NCBI GenBank assembly: GCA_045589955.1
Contig: JAZNQD010000034.1
Coordinates: 1 to 30,958 of the forward strand
Length of the DNA stretch: 30,958 nt
Source of the DNA: CAJGCS01 sp045589955
Lineage (GTDB): Bacteria > Bacillota_I > Bacilli_A > ML615J-28 > CAG-313
Direction: 5' to 3'
Part shown: in pieces, positions 1-7,617 of the stretch
How positions within the stretch are numbered: the stretch's first letter is position 1
Layout of the letters: every line of letters begins with the position of its first letter
Notes under the pieces: generated by a model
The model's input: only the letters and a program-made list of their open reading frames with translations
The model's database searches: none
What the model was told of the DNA's origin: nothing
Made by a program: the position numbers and the translations under genes

Positions 1-93
1 TAATTAATATTTTATTTAAAAAATAAAAAATATTAAAAAAAAATCAATATTATATTAACAAAATATGAAGTCAGATATTATTATAATATAATA

Positions 94-123
94 AAAGGTT
101 AACTAAATTAATAGTTAACCTTT
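94..123 (-). terminator. Hairpin terminator of the helicase gene
   Basis: A perfect 12-bp stem (arms 94-105 and 112-123, AAAGGTTAACTA and its complement) with a 6-base loop overlaps the stop codon of the leftward helicase gene. Read leftward, the stem is followed by an interrupted T-rich tract; read rightward it is followed by a longer T run, so it may work in both directions. The bases to its left (1-93) are AT-rich and show no gene. Confidence 0.55.
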
Positions 124-2088
124 ATTTTTTTCATCTATAATAACAGTATCAATTATTTCATTTTTAACATTAAGTGTTTCAAATATATGTTCCATATATG
201 TATCTTTAAATTTTTGATAGAATATTCTACAATCTTTTTTTTGTCCAATTCTTAATATTCTATATTCAGCTTGTTGATTTTCAGCTGGCAACCATGATAC
301 GGAGTTAAATATAATTTTATTAGCAACAATTAAATTAAGCCCTACTGATGTTGAAGTCAAATTACCTAATAATATTCTACATTCATCATCTTCATTGAAT
401 TTTTTAAGAACTTTATCTTTTTCTTTTGCTGTTAATTTGCCATTATGCACAACACATTTATTACCAAAGTATTCTTGTAAAGAATATATTTCATTATCAA
501 ATGCACAAAATATAATCATTTTATCATTTGTTTTATTTAATATATTTTCAGCAAGTTTAATTGTATATGGTATCATCATTTGTGCCGTGGCTTGTTTAAG
601 AACAGATACTTCTATAAGTTTTTTATTGTCTAATAGTTTATCAATATCTTTTTCTTCACCTTGTGAATTAACATATTCATCCCATATTTGATTATATTGA
701 ATCCATTCATCAGTTGTTAGTTCATAATCAAGTATTTTTACTTCTTTACTGAAATTATTATAAATTTCTTCATTTAAATCTCTTAAATATAGGTGTTTAA
801 TTTTTTCTCTTAATTCATCAAGATTTGAAGCACCATTTGTTAACCATATTTTTTTACAATTTCCATCAAGATATGTGTTAAGTTCATTTTTTTCTTCATA
901 AGTTAAATCATACCAAGATGATTTTTTAACTTTATTTAAGAAAACTTTAGTAAACTTATCTCTTTCACCTTTTACAAAAATTTGTTTACCATCACAATAT
1001 CTTTTTACATAACTTTGCCAATCTTTTGTTATATCAGCATCAATTATTTTAAGTATATTATAAAGATTCATTGGGTTATTTGTAATCATTGTACCAGTCA
1101 ATAGATAAATTCCGTTAGGATTACTTCTTTTAATTAAATCTGAAATAATTTTATATCTACCACTATCAGCATTACTTAATTTATGTGCTTCATCAATGAT
1201 AATTAAATCAAATTTTGATTGAAATAATTGAGAATTTGACATTGCTTCATTAATAATGACATCTTTTTTAGATACAATTTCTTTTTGAACAGTTTTATAA
1301 GTTATTTTACCATTATCATCAACAGTTCTTACTCGTCTATTAACAATTTCTGTTGGTATTTCGTAAAAATTATCAAGAATATCATAATTTATAATAGTAA
1401 ATTTGGCTTCTTTCCATTTAGAACCTTCAACTATTACCATTTCTTCATCATTAACGAATCGTTTTAGTTCTTTTTCCCATATACTTTTTACCGATGCTGG
1501 AGAAATTATCAATATTTTTTCGTAATTATCTTCTAAAGCAGCAGCAATTGATGTTATAGTTTTACCACCACCCATTTGGTGCGCTAAAATAGCTTTTTTC
1601 CTTGTTGTAAGGAACTTAATACCTTGCTCTTGTTGTGGTTTTAAGACGATTTGAGCCATTTTATTATACTTTTCAAAGTCCACTATCTTATCATTGAAAT
1701 TCTCCAAAAATAGAGGATTTAAAAGGGCTTTTTTAGGTATAAAAGCACTTACCATTTTATCTTGTGACTTTCTGTATTTAACATACATATGATAAAAGTC
1801 ATTTGTTTCACCAAGATAATATCCAACAAGTAATTTTTCAGGTAAAAATTCTAAATTCCATTCAATTTGTTTCTTTTCGCCAAACCAATCGGCAATTTTA
1901 ATAATTTTATTTAAATAAATTGGTTTAAAATTATAGTTTTTTAAAATATATTCTATATGAAAGTCATTCAATGTCAATTTTTTATAAGCATATACGTCAT
2001 TTTTTAGATTTATAATATATGAATTATCACCATTATAATTTTTTAATATTTCGTATGCTTGATTTGTTTTTAATAATGAATTTTTCAT
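115..2088 (-). CDS. SNF2-type superfamily 2 DNA helicase/ATPase
   Basis: A 657-residue SNF2-like ATPase, expected to translocate on double-stranded DNA using ATP; in phages such proteins are linked to replication, recombination or DNA remodelling. Visible motifs in order: a Q-type segment around residue 150 (KPQQEQG), Walker A at 173-177 (GGGKT), the DEAH box at 299-302, TGT at 331-333 (motif III), a motif IV region (IIFCAF), motif V (TSVGLNL) and motif VI ending in RILRIGQ, with arginines at about 610 and 613. The first 140 residues match nothing I recognise. The gene is complete, stops with TAA, and is divergent from the operon at 2182. I found no clean TAnnTTTG box upstream of it. The family call is firm; the specific role is not visible. 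Confidence 0.93.
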   Translation of the reverse strand: MKNSLLKTNQAYEILKNYNGDNSYIINLKNDVYAYKKLTLNDFHIEYILKNYNFKPIYLNKIIKIADWFGEKKQIEWNLEFLPEKLLVGYYLGETNDFYHMYVKYRKSQDKMVSAFIPKKALLNPLFLENFNDKIVDFEKYNKMAQIVLKPQQEQGIKFLTTRKKAILAHQMGGGKTITSIAAALEDNYEKILIISPASVKSIWEKELKRFVNDEEMVIVEGSKWKEAKFTIINYDILDNFYEIPTEIVNRRVRTVDDNGKITYKTVQKEIVSKKDVIINEAMSNSQLFQSKFDLIIIDEAHKLSNADSGRYKIISDLIKRSNPNGIYLLTGTMITNNPMNLYNILKIIDADITKDWQSYVKRYCDGKQIFVKGERDKFTKVFLNKVKKSSWYDLTYEEKNELNTYLDGNCKKIWLTNGASNLDELREKIKHLYLRDLNEEIYNNFSKEVKILDYELTTDEWIQYNQIWDEYVNSQGEEKDIDKLLDNKKLIEVSVLKQATAQMMIPYTIKLAENILNKTNDKMIIFCAFDNEIYSLQEYFGNKCVVHNGKLTAKEKDKVLKKFNEDDECRILLGNLTSTSVGLNLIVANKIIFNSVSWLPAENQQAEYRILRIGQKKDCRIFYQKFKDTYMEHIFETLNVKNEIIDTVIIDEKNKG

Positions 2089-2153
2089 TTTTATGTATTT
2101 TTAACTAAATATCATTATATATAAAATATAATATTTTTTTATTGAAAAACAAC

Positions 2154-2163
2154 TATTTATATA
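2154..2163 (+). promoter_or_regulatory. TATTTATATA element, candidate phage promoter
   Basis: TATTTATATA begins 28 bases before the ATG at 2182. The same element stands before nearly every rightward transcription unit in the window. Its reverse complement contains TATAAATA, so direction is ambiguous here and it could also serve the leftward helicase gene. Confidence 0.4.
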
Positions 2164-2181
2164 CAAATATTGTGGTATATT

Positions 2182-2505
2182 ATGAAAATAATATTAAGTG
2201 AAAAACAAGAAGAAATTTTAAAAAAAGAAATGCTTAAAAACGTTAATGAAGGCATAAAAATACATAAAGGTGAAAGGGGTAAACGTGAATCAACACAAGC
2301 AAAATGGGAAGATAGTATAGATTGTCCTCATTGTGGTGAAAGTAAAGCGTTTTTTTCTATGTCAATAAGTGACGGTAATAGAGGTAGAGGAAGAATTAAA
2401 GTTACTGATGAACAAGGTAAAGAAGTTGATTCAGAAGTTCAAACAATAGCTTTATATTATTGTCCTAAATGTTACAGATTCACAGCATTAAATAATATGG
2501 CTTAA
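2182..2505 (+). CDS. Small zinc-ribbon protein
   Basis: A 107-residue protein with two CPxC pairs, CPHC (Cys 48 and 51) and CPKC (Cys 94 and 97), the layout of a zinc ribbon that binds one Zn ion, often for nucleic-acid or protein contact. A TTG four codons upstream (2170) is in frame, but I prefer the ATG at 2182 because the protein then begins MKIILSEKQ, matching the opening of the next gene (MKKIILKENQ). Between the Cys pairs is a basic RGRGR stretch. First gene of the rightward operon, four bases before the next start. Function unknown. Confidence 0.75.
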   Translation: MKIILSEKQEEILKKEMLKNVNEGIKIHKGERGKRESTQAKWEDSIDCPHCGESKAFFSMSISDGNRGRGRIKVTDEQGKEVDSEVQTIALYYCPKCYRFTALNNMA

Positions 2506-2509
2506 ATTT

Positions 2510-3484
2510 ATGAAAAAAATTATACTTAAAGAAAATCAATTTAATAAAATATTTTTAAATGAATATTTAGATAGAAATTATGGTATTCCTTTATATAGAT
2601 ACCTTAATATGTCATATAATCAAGAAATTGATGCATTATTTAAATGGGGTATAGATAATGATTTAATAGAGGAATATTATAAGAATGAAGATGGAATGAA
2701 TTATCTATTGGAATATGCTAGTGATTATGTAACAGAAAAATATGGTGAGTTTGATGATGAAGAAGAATTTGAAAATGCTCAAAATTTTGTTCTTGAAAAA
2801 TTATATTCTGATTTGGAATATGATATATATGGTTTTTTAAGAACTATTAAAAATAATTATAATTTATGTATAAATTTATATAATCATTTAACAGATTATG
2901 CTAGAGGTGATTATTATAATGCTCCAGCATTTGTTTTCTTTTCTCAACCAAGAATTGTTAAAAATGAATGGTTAGTACATTTTTCAGATAATGCATATCA
3001 TATTGCTAAAGAAGGGTTTACATATGGAACACAAGAATTAGATAGACTTGCATATAGTGGTGCTGGTGATATAGAAAGTAAATTTGGTGAGGGATATGAT
3101 TTTGCTTATAGAGCTGATAGTGCAACTGATGTTTTAGTAACACCTAACAAAAATTGGGAAACACCTAAATACGGCAGTGAATTTGTGTTATTTAGAGCAA
3201 GTGGAGTTGAAGCATATCATGATGAAGACCAAGAAAGACAAGTTATTTTTTATGGTCCTTCAGCAAAAGAGATAATTTATATAAGAAAAGAAAGCGCAAA
3301 GGGGTCGGAATATTACGGTGATTTAGAATTATGGCAAGTTTGTGATGTTCAAAGAAATAGAGTAATATACGAAACTGAAGATTTGGAAGAAGTTATTTAT
3401 TGGGCAATTAATAATTATTCTCAATATAGAAAACGTATTGTTAGTATGAATAAGAATAATAATTATGAAAAAAATTATAGATAA
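2510..3484 (+). CDS. Hypothetical protein with ADP-ribosyltransferase-like C-terminal half
   Basis: A 324-residue protein. The N-terminal 20 residues carry the recurring KxIxLxExQ motif. Residues 20-145 are acidic and probably helical. Residues 150-260 contain WLVHFSD (His157), an IAKEGFTYG segment, a GYDFAY segment (Tyr200), a YGSEFVLF strand and QERQVIFYGP (Glu242). A His on a first strand, then an aromatic, then an acidic residue is reminiscent of H-Y-E type ADP-ribosyltransferases, but this is read from pattern alone and the fold is not confirmed. Its TAA overlaps the next ATG by one base (3484), implying translational coupling. If the resemblance holds it could modify host proteins; otherwise it is an uncharacterised phage protein. 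Confidence 0.72.
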   Translation: MKKIILKENQFNKIFLNEYLDRNYGIPLYRYLNMSYNQEIDALFKWGIDNDLIEEYYKNEDGMNYLLEYASDYVTEKYGEFDDEEEFENAQNFVLEKLYSDLEYDIYGFLRTIKNNYNLCINLYNHLTDYARGDYYNAPAFVFFSQPRIVKNEWLVHFSDNAYHIAKEGFTYGTQELDRLAYSGAGDIESKFGEGYDFAYRADSATDVLVTPNKNWETPKYGSEFVLFRASGVEAYHDEDQERQVIFYGPSAKEIIYIRKESAKGSEYYGDLELWQVCDVQRNRVIYETEDLEEVIYWAINNYSQYRKRIVSMNKNNNYEKNYR

Positions 3485-4030
3485 TGGCGAATCTACAATT
3501 TAATACAAATAATGTGAAAAGAGTTCCTATTTCAAGGAATAATTTATTTTATTCTGAATCAGATTTTCAATATGAAATGGAAATTGGTAAAAATTATTTA
3601 GAACAAGATATGAATCAAACTATTATTTTATATGAAGTTGATTTACAAAAAACAAATAGGGATTCAATATATGGTGAAACAAAGCCAAATCAAATAATAT
3701 TCAAAGCACCAGTAGAATTACATGTTGTTTATGAAATACAACCTCGGTGAATTAATGTCATATGATAAATCAAAGAATGTTGGTTCTTATATAAAGAATG
3801 GTAAATTAGAATTTGGCGTATATCAAGCAACATTGGATGAATTGGGTTGTGATATTAAAGTTGGTGATTATGTAGGTGTTCAAGTTACACCAACACATAG
3901 AGAATATTATACAATAACAAATGATGGAAGGAATAATTTTGATAATCAACACAGTGTGTTTGGATATAAAAATCCTTGGAGAACTTGTGTTGCAGCATCT
4001 GTAGATATTTCTGAATTTAATGATAATTAA
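3484..4030 (+). CDS. Putative virion structural protein made by +1 frameshift at CGG
   Basis: Frame one runs from the ATG at 3484 to a TGA at 3748-3750 (88 residues). The +1 frame is open across the same point to a TAA at 4030. Skipping C3745 turns CCT CGG TGA into CCT-GGT-GAA and gives one 181-residue protein that reads smoothly through EIQP-GELMSYDK. The joined product looks like one structural domain: the first part has EVDLQKTNRDSIYGE and strand-rich segments, the second has VGDYVGVQVT and NPWRTC segments. I believe it resembles neck or connector-type proteins of large myoviruses, from memory only. An alternative is two genes, the second starting at the ATG at 3755, four bases after the TGA. 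The same CGG pattern in the gene at 5999 favours a single recoded protein. Confidence 0.68.
3742..3750 (+). other. Candidate +1 frameshift site CCT CGG TGA
   Basis: In-frame Pro codon, CGG, then TGA. Skipping C3745 restores the downstream frame as Pro-Gly-Glu. CCT can re-pair one base on as CTC, leaving GGT in the A site. Confidence 0.62.
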
Positions 4031-4038
4031 ATATAGTT

Positions 4039-5523
4039 ATGTGGTATAAAGGAAAAGAATATTATGGTGTAAATAAATGGGTTGGTATATTTAACAGAGA
4101 TTATAAAGATAAAGGTATAAAAGTTAACGCTAATGATATACATCAATTATTTGGATATTATAAAATACCTAAATTAAAAATCAACGGTAATGGTGAAATT
4201 GTTGAAAATGGCAGAAGAGTATTATATCCAGTTAATTTAGTTAATCAAGTAAGAACTATGAAAGAAGATTTCATGTATGTGTTATCTAATATTATTGAAT
4301 ATGGCGTAAGTAATGGAGAAGAATATTACAAACCTTATAAAGAACAAGTAATTGTTGAACCAACTTATAAAGATAACGAAAATGATATGGAAAAGTATTC
4401 TGATAATTTAATTGATAAATATCAATTTGAAAATAAGAAAACAATTAAATTAACTGAATCACAAATTAAAAGAATATTTGAAAACTTTGATGATGAAGGG
4501 TTTAGAACAAATAAATTTGGACAATTTATGTTTGAACCAAATAAAGATTCTAAAGCTGACACAAGAATTTTTAATGATACTTCTAAAGAATTAAAAGTTA
4601 GAAAAGTTTTATTACCAAAAAGTAATATTATATCTTATAATTTATATCAAATTAATAATATGGATGTTAATAGAGCTTTGAAACATAAACAAAAAATGGA
4701 TAAAACTCCAATAACTTGGTTTAGTGATTATGCTGATTATGGTGATACAAATTATTCAAAAAGTATAACACATTTCATTAACAGAAGTTGTTTATATATG
4801 AAAAGAATTATTGGTAATAATCCAGTAGATTATATTACATATCCACAATCTTCATCAGAGTTCAATTCATTAATAACAAATAAATTATTGTCAATGTACC
4901 CTAATAGTCAAGGTATTAAATTAGTTCCACAAATGTTAGTGAAAAATGTTAGAGGTATATTTGTTAATACTGATATAGCTAAACAAATAGGTCTTACTAA
5001 TGACGAAATTTATAAGTTAATGAATAGAGTTGAAAAATGGAAAAAAGATGAAGATATTCGTGATTTAAGAAGGGAAATAGAAGTTCTTAAAAAAGAAATT
5101 GAAGAAACATTAAAAAATAGAGGTAGAGGAAGACCATCAAAAGAATTTATTAATAAACAAAATTTGATTAATATTAATAATCAAAAAATTAAAGCTTTAA
5201 GAAAACAAGGTAGAGATTCTACTGTTGATGATTTTGGTAATATTAAAGATTTTCAAATAAAAAGTTTGGATGATAAAACACGTAGAGCGATTGAAGGTTT
5301 ATTTACAATAAATCCACAATATTTATCATTACAAAATAAATTGAGAGGTAAAACAATTATTTTATTTGATGATAATATTTCAAGTGGTGCAACAATGGAT
5401 GATTTATGTTTATTATTACAAAGATATGGTGTTGCAAATATAATACCAATAACATTGGGTACTATATCACCTACTATTTATAAACAATCAGAAAGAACAA
5501 CAAGACATATAGGGGAGAATTAA
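4039..5523 (+). CDS. AT-hook and phosphoribosyltransferase-domain protein
   Basis: A 494-residue protein. Residues 437-480 contain the type I phosphoribosyltransferase signature: hydrophobic strand, then FDDNISSGATMDD (Asp444-Asp445 and SSGAT 448-452), the loop that binds the ribose-5-phosphate of PRPP. Around 361-368 is RGRGRPSK, a textbook AT-hook able to grip the minor groove of AT-rich DNA. Residues 133-150 contain KxIKLTESQIKRIF, the motif that also opens the genes at 2182 and 2510. A charged coiled coil (about 335-360) precedes the AT-hook. Last gene of its operon, closed by the hairpin at 5512. A ComF-like or nucleotide-salvage activity is possible; the N-terminal third is unrecognised. 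Confidence 0.8.
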   Translation: MWYKGKEYYGVNKWVGIFNRDYKDKGIKVNANDIHQLFGYYKIPKLKINGNGEIVENGRRVLYPVNLVNQVRTMKEDFMYVLSNIIEYGVSNGEEYYKPYKEQVIVEPTYKDNENDMEKYSDNLIDKYQFENKKTIKLTESQIKRIFENFDDEGFRTNKFGQFMFEPNKDSKADTRIFNDTSKELKVRKVLLPKSNIISYNLYQINNMDVNRALKHKQKMDKTPITWFSDYADYGDTNYSKSITHFINRSCLYMKRIIGNNPVDYITYPQSSSEFNSLITNKLLSMYPNSQGIKLVPQMLVKNVRGIFVNTDIAKQIGLTNDEIYKLMNRVEKWKKDEDIRDLRREIEVLKKEIEETLKNRGRGRPSKEFINKQNLININNQKIKALRKQGRDSTVDDFGNIKDFQIKSLDDKTRRAIEGLFTINPQYLSLQNKLRGKTIILFDDNISSGATMDDLCLLLQRYGVANIIPITLGTISPTIYKQSERTTRHIGEN

Positions 5524-5538
5524 TTACTCCCCTTTTTT
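5512..5538 (+). terminator. Rho-independent terminator of the 2182-5523 operon
   Basis: Stem GGGGAG/CTCCCC (5512-5517 and 5527-5532), 9-base loop containing the stop codon, followed by six T residues. The T run lies only on the rightward side. Confidence 0.75.
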
Positions 5539-5927
5539 ATTAGATTTATTAACCATTCTTTTTTATAAAAACCTTTTTTGTTTTTTTCTATTGATAATAT
5601 ATTTTCTAATTCATTTATTGATAACATAGAAAAATTATTAGCATCTATGGTATCAATAAATTCTATTAATAAGTCTGGATTATATTTAATTGAATTAAAT
5701 TCCAACCAACTAATTAATTTATCATTATCATCATAATTTGACCATTCTATATTCAATGAAATATCATTTGGTAATGCAATTTCATATTTTAATTCTTCTA
5801 TATCCATTTCATTTAATTCTTTAATATCAATGTCTATAGATAATAAAGCAATAATTTTATTTCTTTCATCAAGGTGTTCAAACCAATCATTTAATTTTTT
5901 AAGTGTAATTTTTTCCATATAATACAT
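5520..5927 (-). CDS. Small acidic hypothetical protein, host-type promoter
   Basis: A 135-residue (or 132-residue) protein of unknown function, leucine-, isoleucine- and acid-rich and probably all-helical; a KKEWLINLIKKG basic tail closes it. There is no signal peptide or membrane segment. ATG codons at 5927 and 5918 both fit; the promoter box at 5944-5951 puts the RNA start near 5937, leaving a leader of about 10 or 19 bases. It converges on the preceding rightward operon, its stop lying in the loop of that operon's terminator. The strong Bacteroidota-type promoter suggests expression by the unmodified host polymerase, so possibly an early gene. No recognised family. Confidence 0.75.
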   Translation of the reverse strand: MYYMEKITLKKLNDWFEHLDERNKIIALLSIDIDIKELNEMDIEELKYEIALPNDISLNIEWSNYDDNDKLISWLEFNSIKYNPDLLIEFIDTIDANNFSMLSINELENILSIEKNKKGFYKKEWLINLIKKGSN

Positions 5928-5943
5928 ATTTTAATTTGATATA

Positions 5944-5975
5944 CAAATATACTAACTAATTTTATAATACACAAA
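5944..5975 (-). promoter_or_regulatory. Bacteroidota sigma-type promoter for the 5927 gene
   Basis: On the minus strand TTTG (5972-5975) is followed after exactly 20 bases by TATATTTG (5944-5951). This matches the Bacteroidota housekeeping promoter TTTG-N19/21-TAnnTTTG. Confidence 0.75.
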
Positions 5976-5983
5976 TATTTATT
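5976..5983 (+). promoter_or_regulatory. TATTTATT element, candidate phage promoter
   Basis: TATTTATT starts 23 bases before the ATG at 5999, a one-base variant of the element seen before other rightward units. It abuts the -33 box of the divergent promoter. Confidence 0.3.
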
Positions 5984-5998
5984 GTTAAAATATTATAA

Positions 5999-7176
5999 AT
6001 GATACCAAAAAGTAATTTAGATAAGTTCAAACTTCGTCATTCAGCATATGGTGTTGAAAGAAGAAGAAATATGTCCAAGATGATTCTTGAACATGGTACA
6101 CCATTTCCAAAACGGAGTTGAACTTAAAGATATTGATGAGACTTTTAAAGAATGGGTTGAAAATTCTTTGGATGTATCATATAATGGTAAGAAATTACCA
6201 ACATTTAGAATGTTTAGTAGTCAAAGATTAAATGAATATTCTCAAACATGGCAACATCTTGATGAAACTGGTAATCTTTTACTTAATTTTAAAACTATAA
6301 ACAGAGAAAACAATCCAAAACAAGGACAAAATCAAGGAAATATATTTAATATACCTCGGAAATAGAGACTATCCTATGTTTATGGTTCCAGTATTACAAG
6401 AAAATGGTGAAGAAGCATATGACATGTATTCAATGAAACAACCATTCTGTGTTGATTTAGAATATACTGTTACAATAGTAACAAATAAATATGAAGTGTT
6501 AAATGATATGAACCAGAGAGTTCATTTTGAATTTAAAGCAATAAATTGTTATATTGCACCAAATGATCATTTTATGCCAATGACACTTGAAGATGTATCA
6601 GATGAATCAGAATATTCTTTAGATGATAGAAAATATTATTCACAATCTTATAAAATAAGAGTAAAAGCATATATTATAAGAAAAGAAGATTTTACAGTAA
6701 CAAAAGTACCTTCAAGAGCAATAATAAGATTATTAGGTGTAACTGATAAGAAAAAACCTAAAATACAAATTGGTGAAGAAGATTACATTGCAGATGAATG
6801 TTGTTTAAGAGAAGAACACGACCCATATTATAATAAATTATTAACTGTTAATGTTGAGTTTCCATCATGTACAGATGAAGCAAAGTTTGTTATTGATACT
6901 GATATGATAATAAGAAGTTTTGAAACATCAAATGTATATGATTTTGTATTAAGTGTTAATGGAGAATTTCAACATTTAGATAATGATATATTTTTATATG
7001 ATGGTGATGAAATATATATCGAATTAACAAGAGATTGTTTAACAAAAGATTCATTAATAACAATGAAGGGTTTTGATCCAAATGTTATTTTGGATGATAG
7101 ATATAATCCAGAATCATCATTAGATGAAGATATTTCTGAAGAAGAAATTACTTATAAAGCAAAAGGAGAAATATAA
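5999..7176 (+). CDS. Virion structural protein upstream of the sheath, needing two +1 frameshifts
   Basis: The natural start is the ATG at 5999 (MIPKSNLDK). That frame meets TGA at 6119-6121 after 40 residues; the +1 frame then runs to TAG at 6363-6365, and the next +1 frame runs to TAA at 7176. Omitting C6113 and C6357 gives one 391-residue protein that reads FPK-GVELKDID at the first join and NIP-GNRDYPMF at the second. Neither downstream part has a good start of its own: the first has only TTG/ATG codons upstream of the join, and the second would start at ATG 6376 and lose its conserved-looking beginning. The C-terminal part is rich in strands and acidic residues, with segments TVTIVTNKYEVLN and YYSQSYKIRVKAYI. 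Position just before the sheath suggests a neck, tail-completion or sheath-stabiliser role (inference). Confidence 0.75.
6110..6121 (+). other. Candidate +1 frameshift site AAA CGG AGT TGA
   Basis: In-frame Lys codon, CGG, one more codon, then TGA. Skipping C6113 gives Lys-Gly-Val-Glu in the frame that stays open for the next 81 codons. AAAA precedes the C, so a homopolymer error is harder to exclude here than at the other two sites. Confidence 0.65.
6354..6365 (+). other. Candidate +1 frameshift site CCT CGG AAA TAG
   Basis: The same CCTCGG hexamer as at 3742, then one codon and TAG. Skipping C6357 gives Pro-Gly-Asn-Arg in the frame that continues to 7176. Confidence 0.68.
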
Positions 7177-7198
7177 TATTTATTTCTCCTTATTTTTT
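7163..7198 (+). terminator. Terminator after the 5999 gene
   Basis: A perfect 10-bp stem AAGGAGAAAT/ATTTCTCCTT (7163-7172, 7182-7191) overlaps the TAA stop and is followed by a T-rich run. Confidence 0.75.
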
Positions 7199-7200
7199 TA

Positions 7201-7210
7201 TATTTATTTA
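7201..7210 (+). promoter_or_regulatory. TATTTATTTA element, candidate phage promoter
   Basis: A TATTTATT variant lies directly after the terminator and 26 bases before the ATG at 7227. Confidence 0.3.
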
Positions 7211-7226
7211 AATAAATGATATTGTT

Positions 7227-7532
7227 ATGACTGATTTAAATGAATTAATTGAAATTGAAGAAAAATTATTAAAGTTTGAAGAAACAGATAAGTTTTTAAT
7301 TAAGTTTGATGTTTATATTAAATTAGAAAAGTATCTTGATGAAATAGGATATATAACTAATAAATATTTTTCTTTAATTAAAGATTATAGAGATATTTTA
7401 ACAAAACAAGATTTAAATTTTGATGCCAAATCAAGAATTATTGAAAACTTTAAAGAACAACAATTTAATTCTAAAATAGAATATAATATTGATGAGGTGA
7501 AAAAATTTATGAAAGAAAATAATATTGAATAA
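7227..7532 (+). CDS. Small helical hypothetical protein before the sheath
   Basis: A 101-residue, strongly charged, Lys/Glu/Ile/Leu-rich protein predicted to be almost all helix, with no Cys and no membrane segment. It begins MTDLNELIEIEEK. No family recognised. It has its own terminator-promoter boundary upstream and only a weak hairpin downstream (AATGAT/ATCATT, 7537-7554), so the sheath gene may be partly co-transcribed with it. A small helical protein next to a sheath gene could be an assembly chaperone, but nothing in the sequence proves that. Confidence 0.65.
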   Translation: MTDLNELIEIEEKLLKFEETDKFLIKFDVYIKLEKYLDEIGYITNKYFSLIKDYRDILTKQDLNFDAKSRIIENFKEQQFNSKIEYNIDEVKKFMKENNIE

Positions 7533-7570
7533 AAATAATGATAAATACATCATTCTTAATTTTTATAAAA

Positions 7571-7581
7571 TATTTATTATT
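7571..7581 (+). promoter_or_regulatory. TATTTATTATT element before the sheath gene
   Basis: A TATTTATT variant starts 47 bases before the ATG at 7618, the same offset as the elements at 15194 and 18989. Confidence 0.3.
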
Positions 7582-7617
7582 AAATAATGAAAATAATTAA
7601 ATAAAATATATTAAATT

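Noticed and set aside
2170..2181. TTG start four codons upstream of the zinc-ribbon gene
   Set aside because: The ATG at 2182 gives a beginning that matches the shared KxIxLxExQ tag and lies at a better distance from the TATTTATATA element.
6087..6365. TTG-started 92-residue gene
   Set aside because: The start lies within a longer frame that begins at ATG 5999, and the sequence before the join makes better sense as the end of that first segment; treated as the middle part of a recoded gene.
6363..6365. TAG read as an amino acid (recoded stop, as in some giant gut phages)
   Set aside because: Reading through TAG or TGA at the three junctions leads into the wrong frame; only a +1 shift gives a coherent continuation, and long genes contain no in-frame TAG or TGA.
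3742..6365. Sequencing or assembly errors as the cause of all three frame breaks
   Set aside because: Not fully excluded, but two of the three sites have no homopolymer, and all three share CGG, a codon otherwise absent. Random errors would not choose the same codon; 6113 alone, next to AAAA, would be less convincing.
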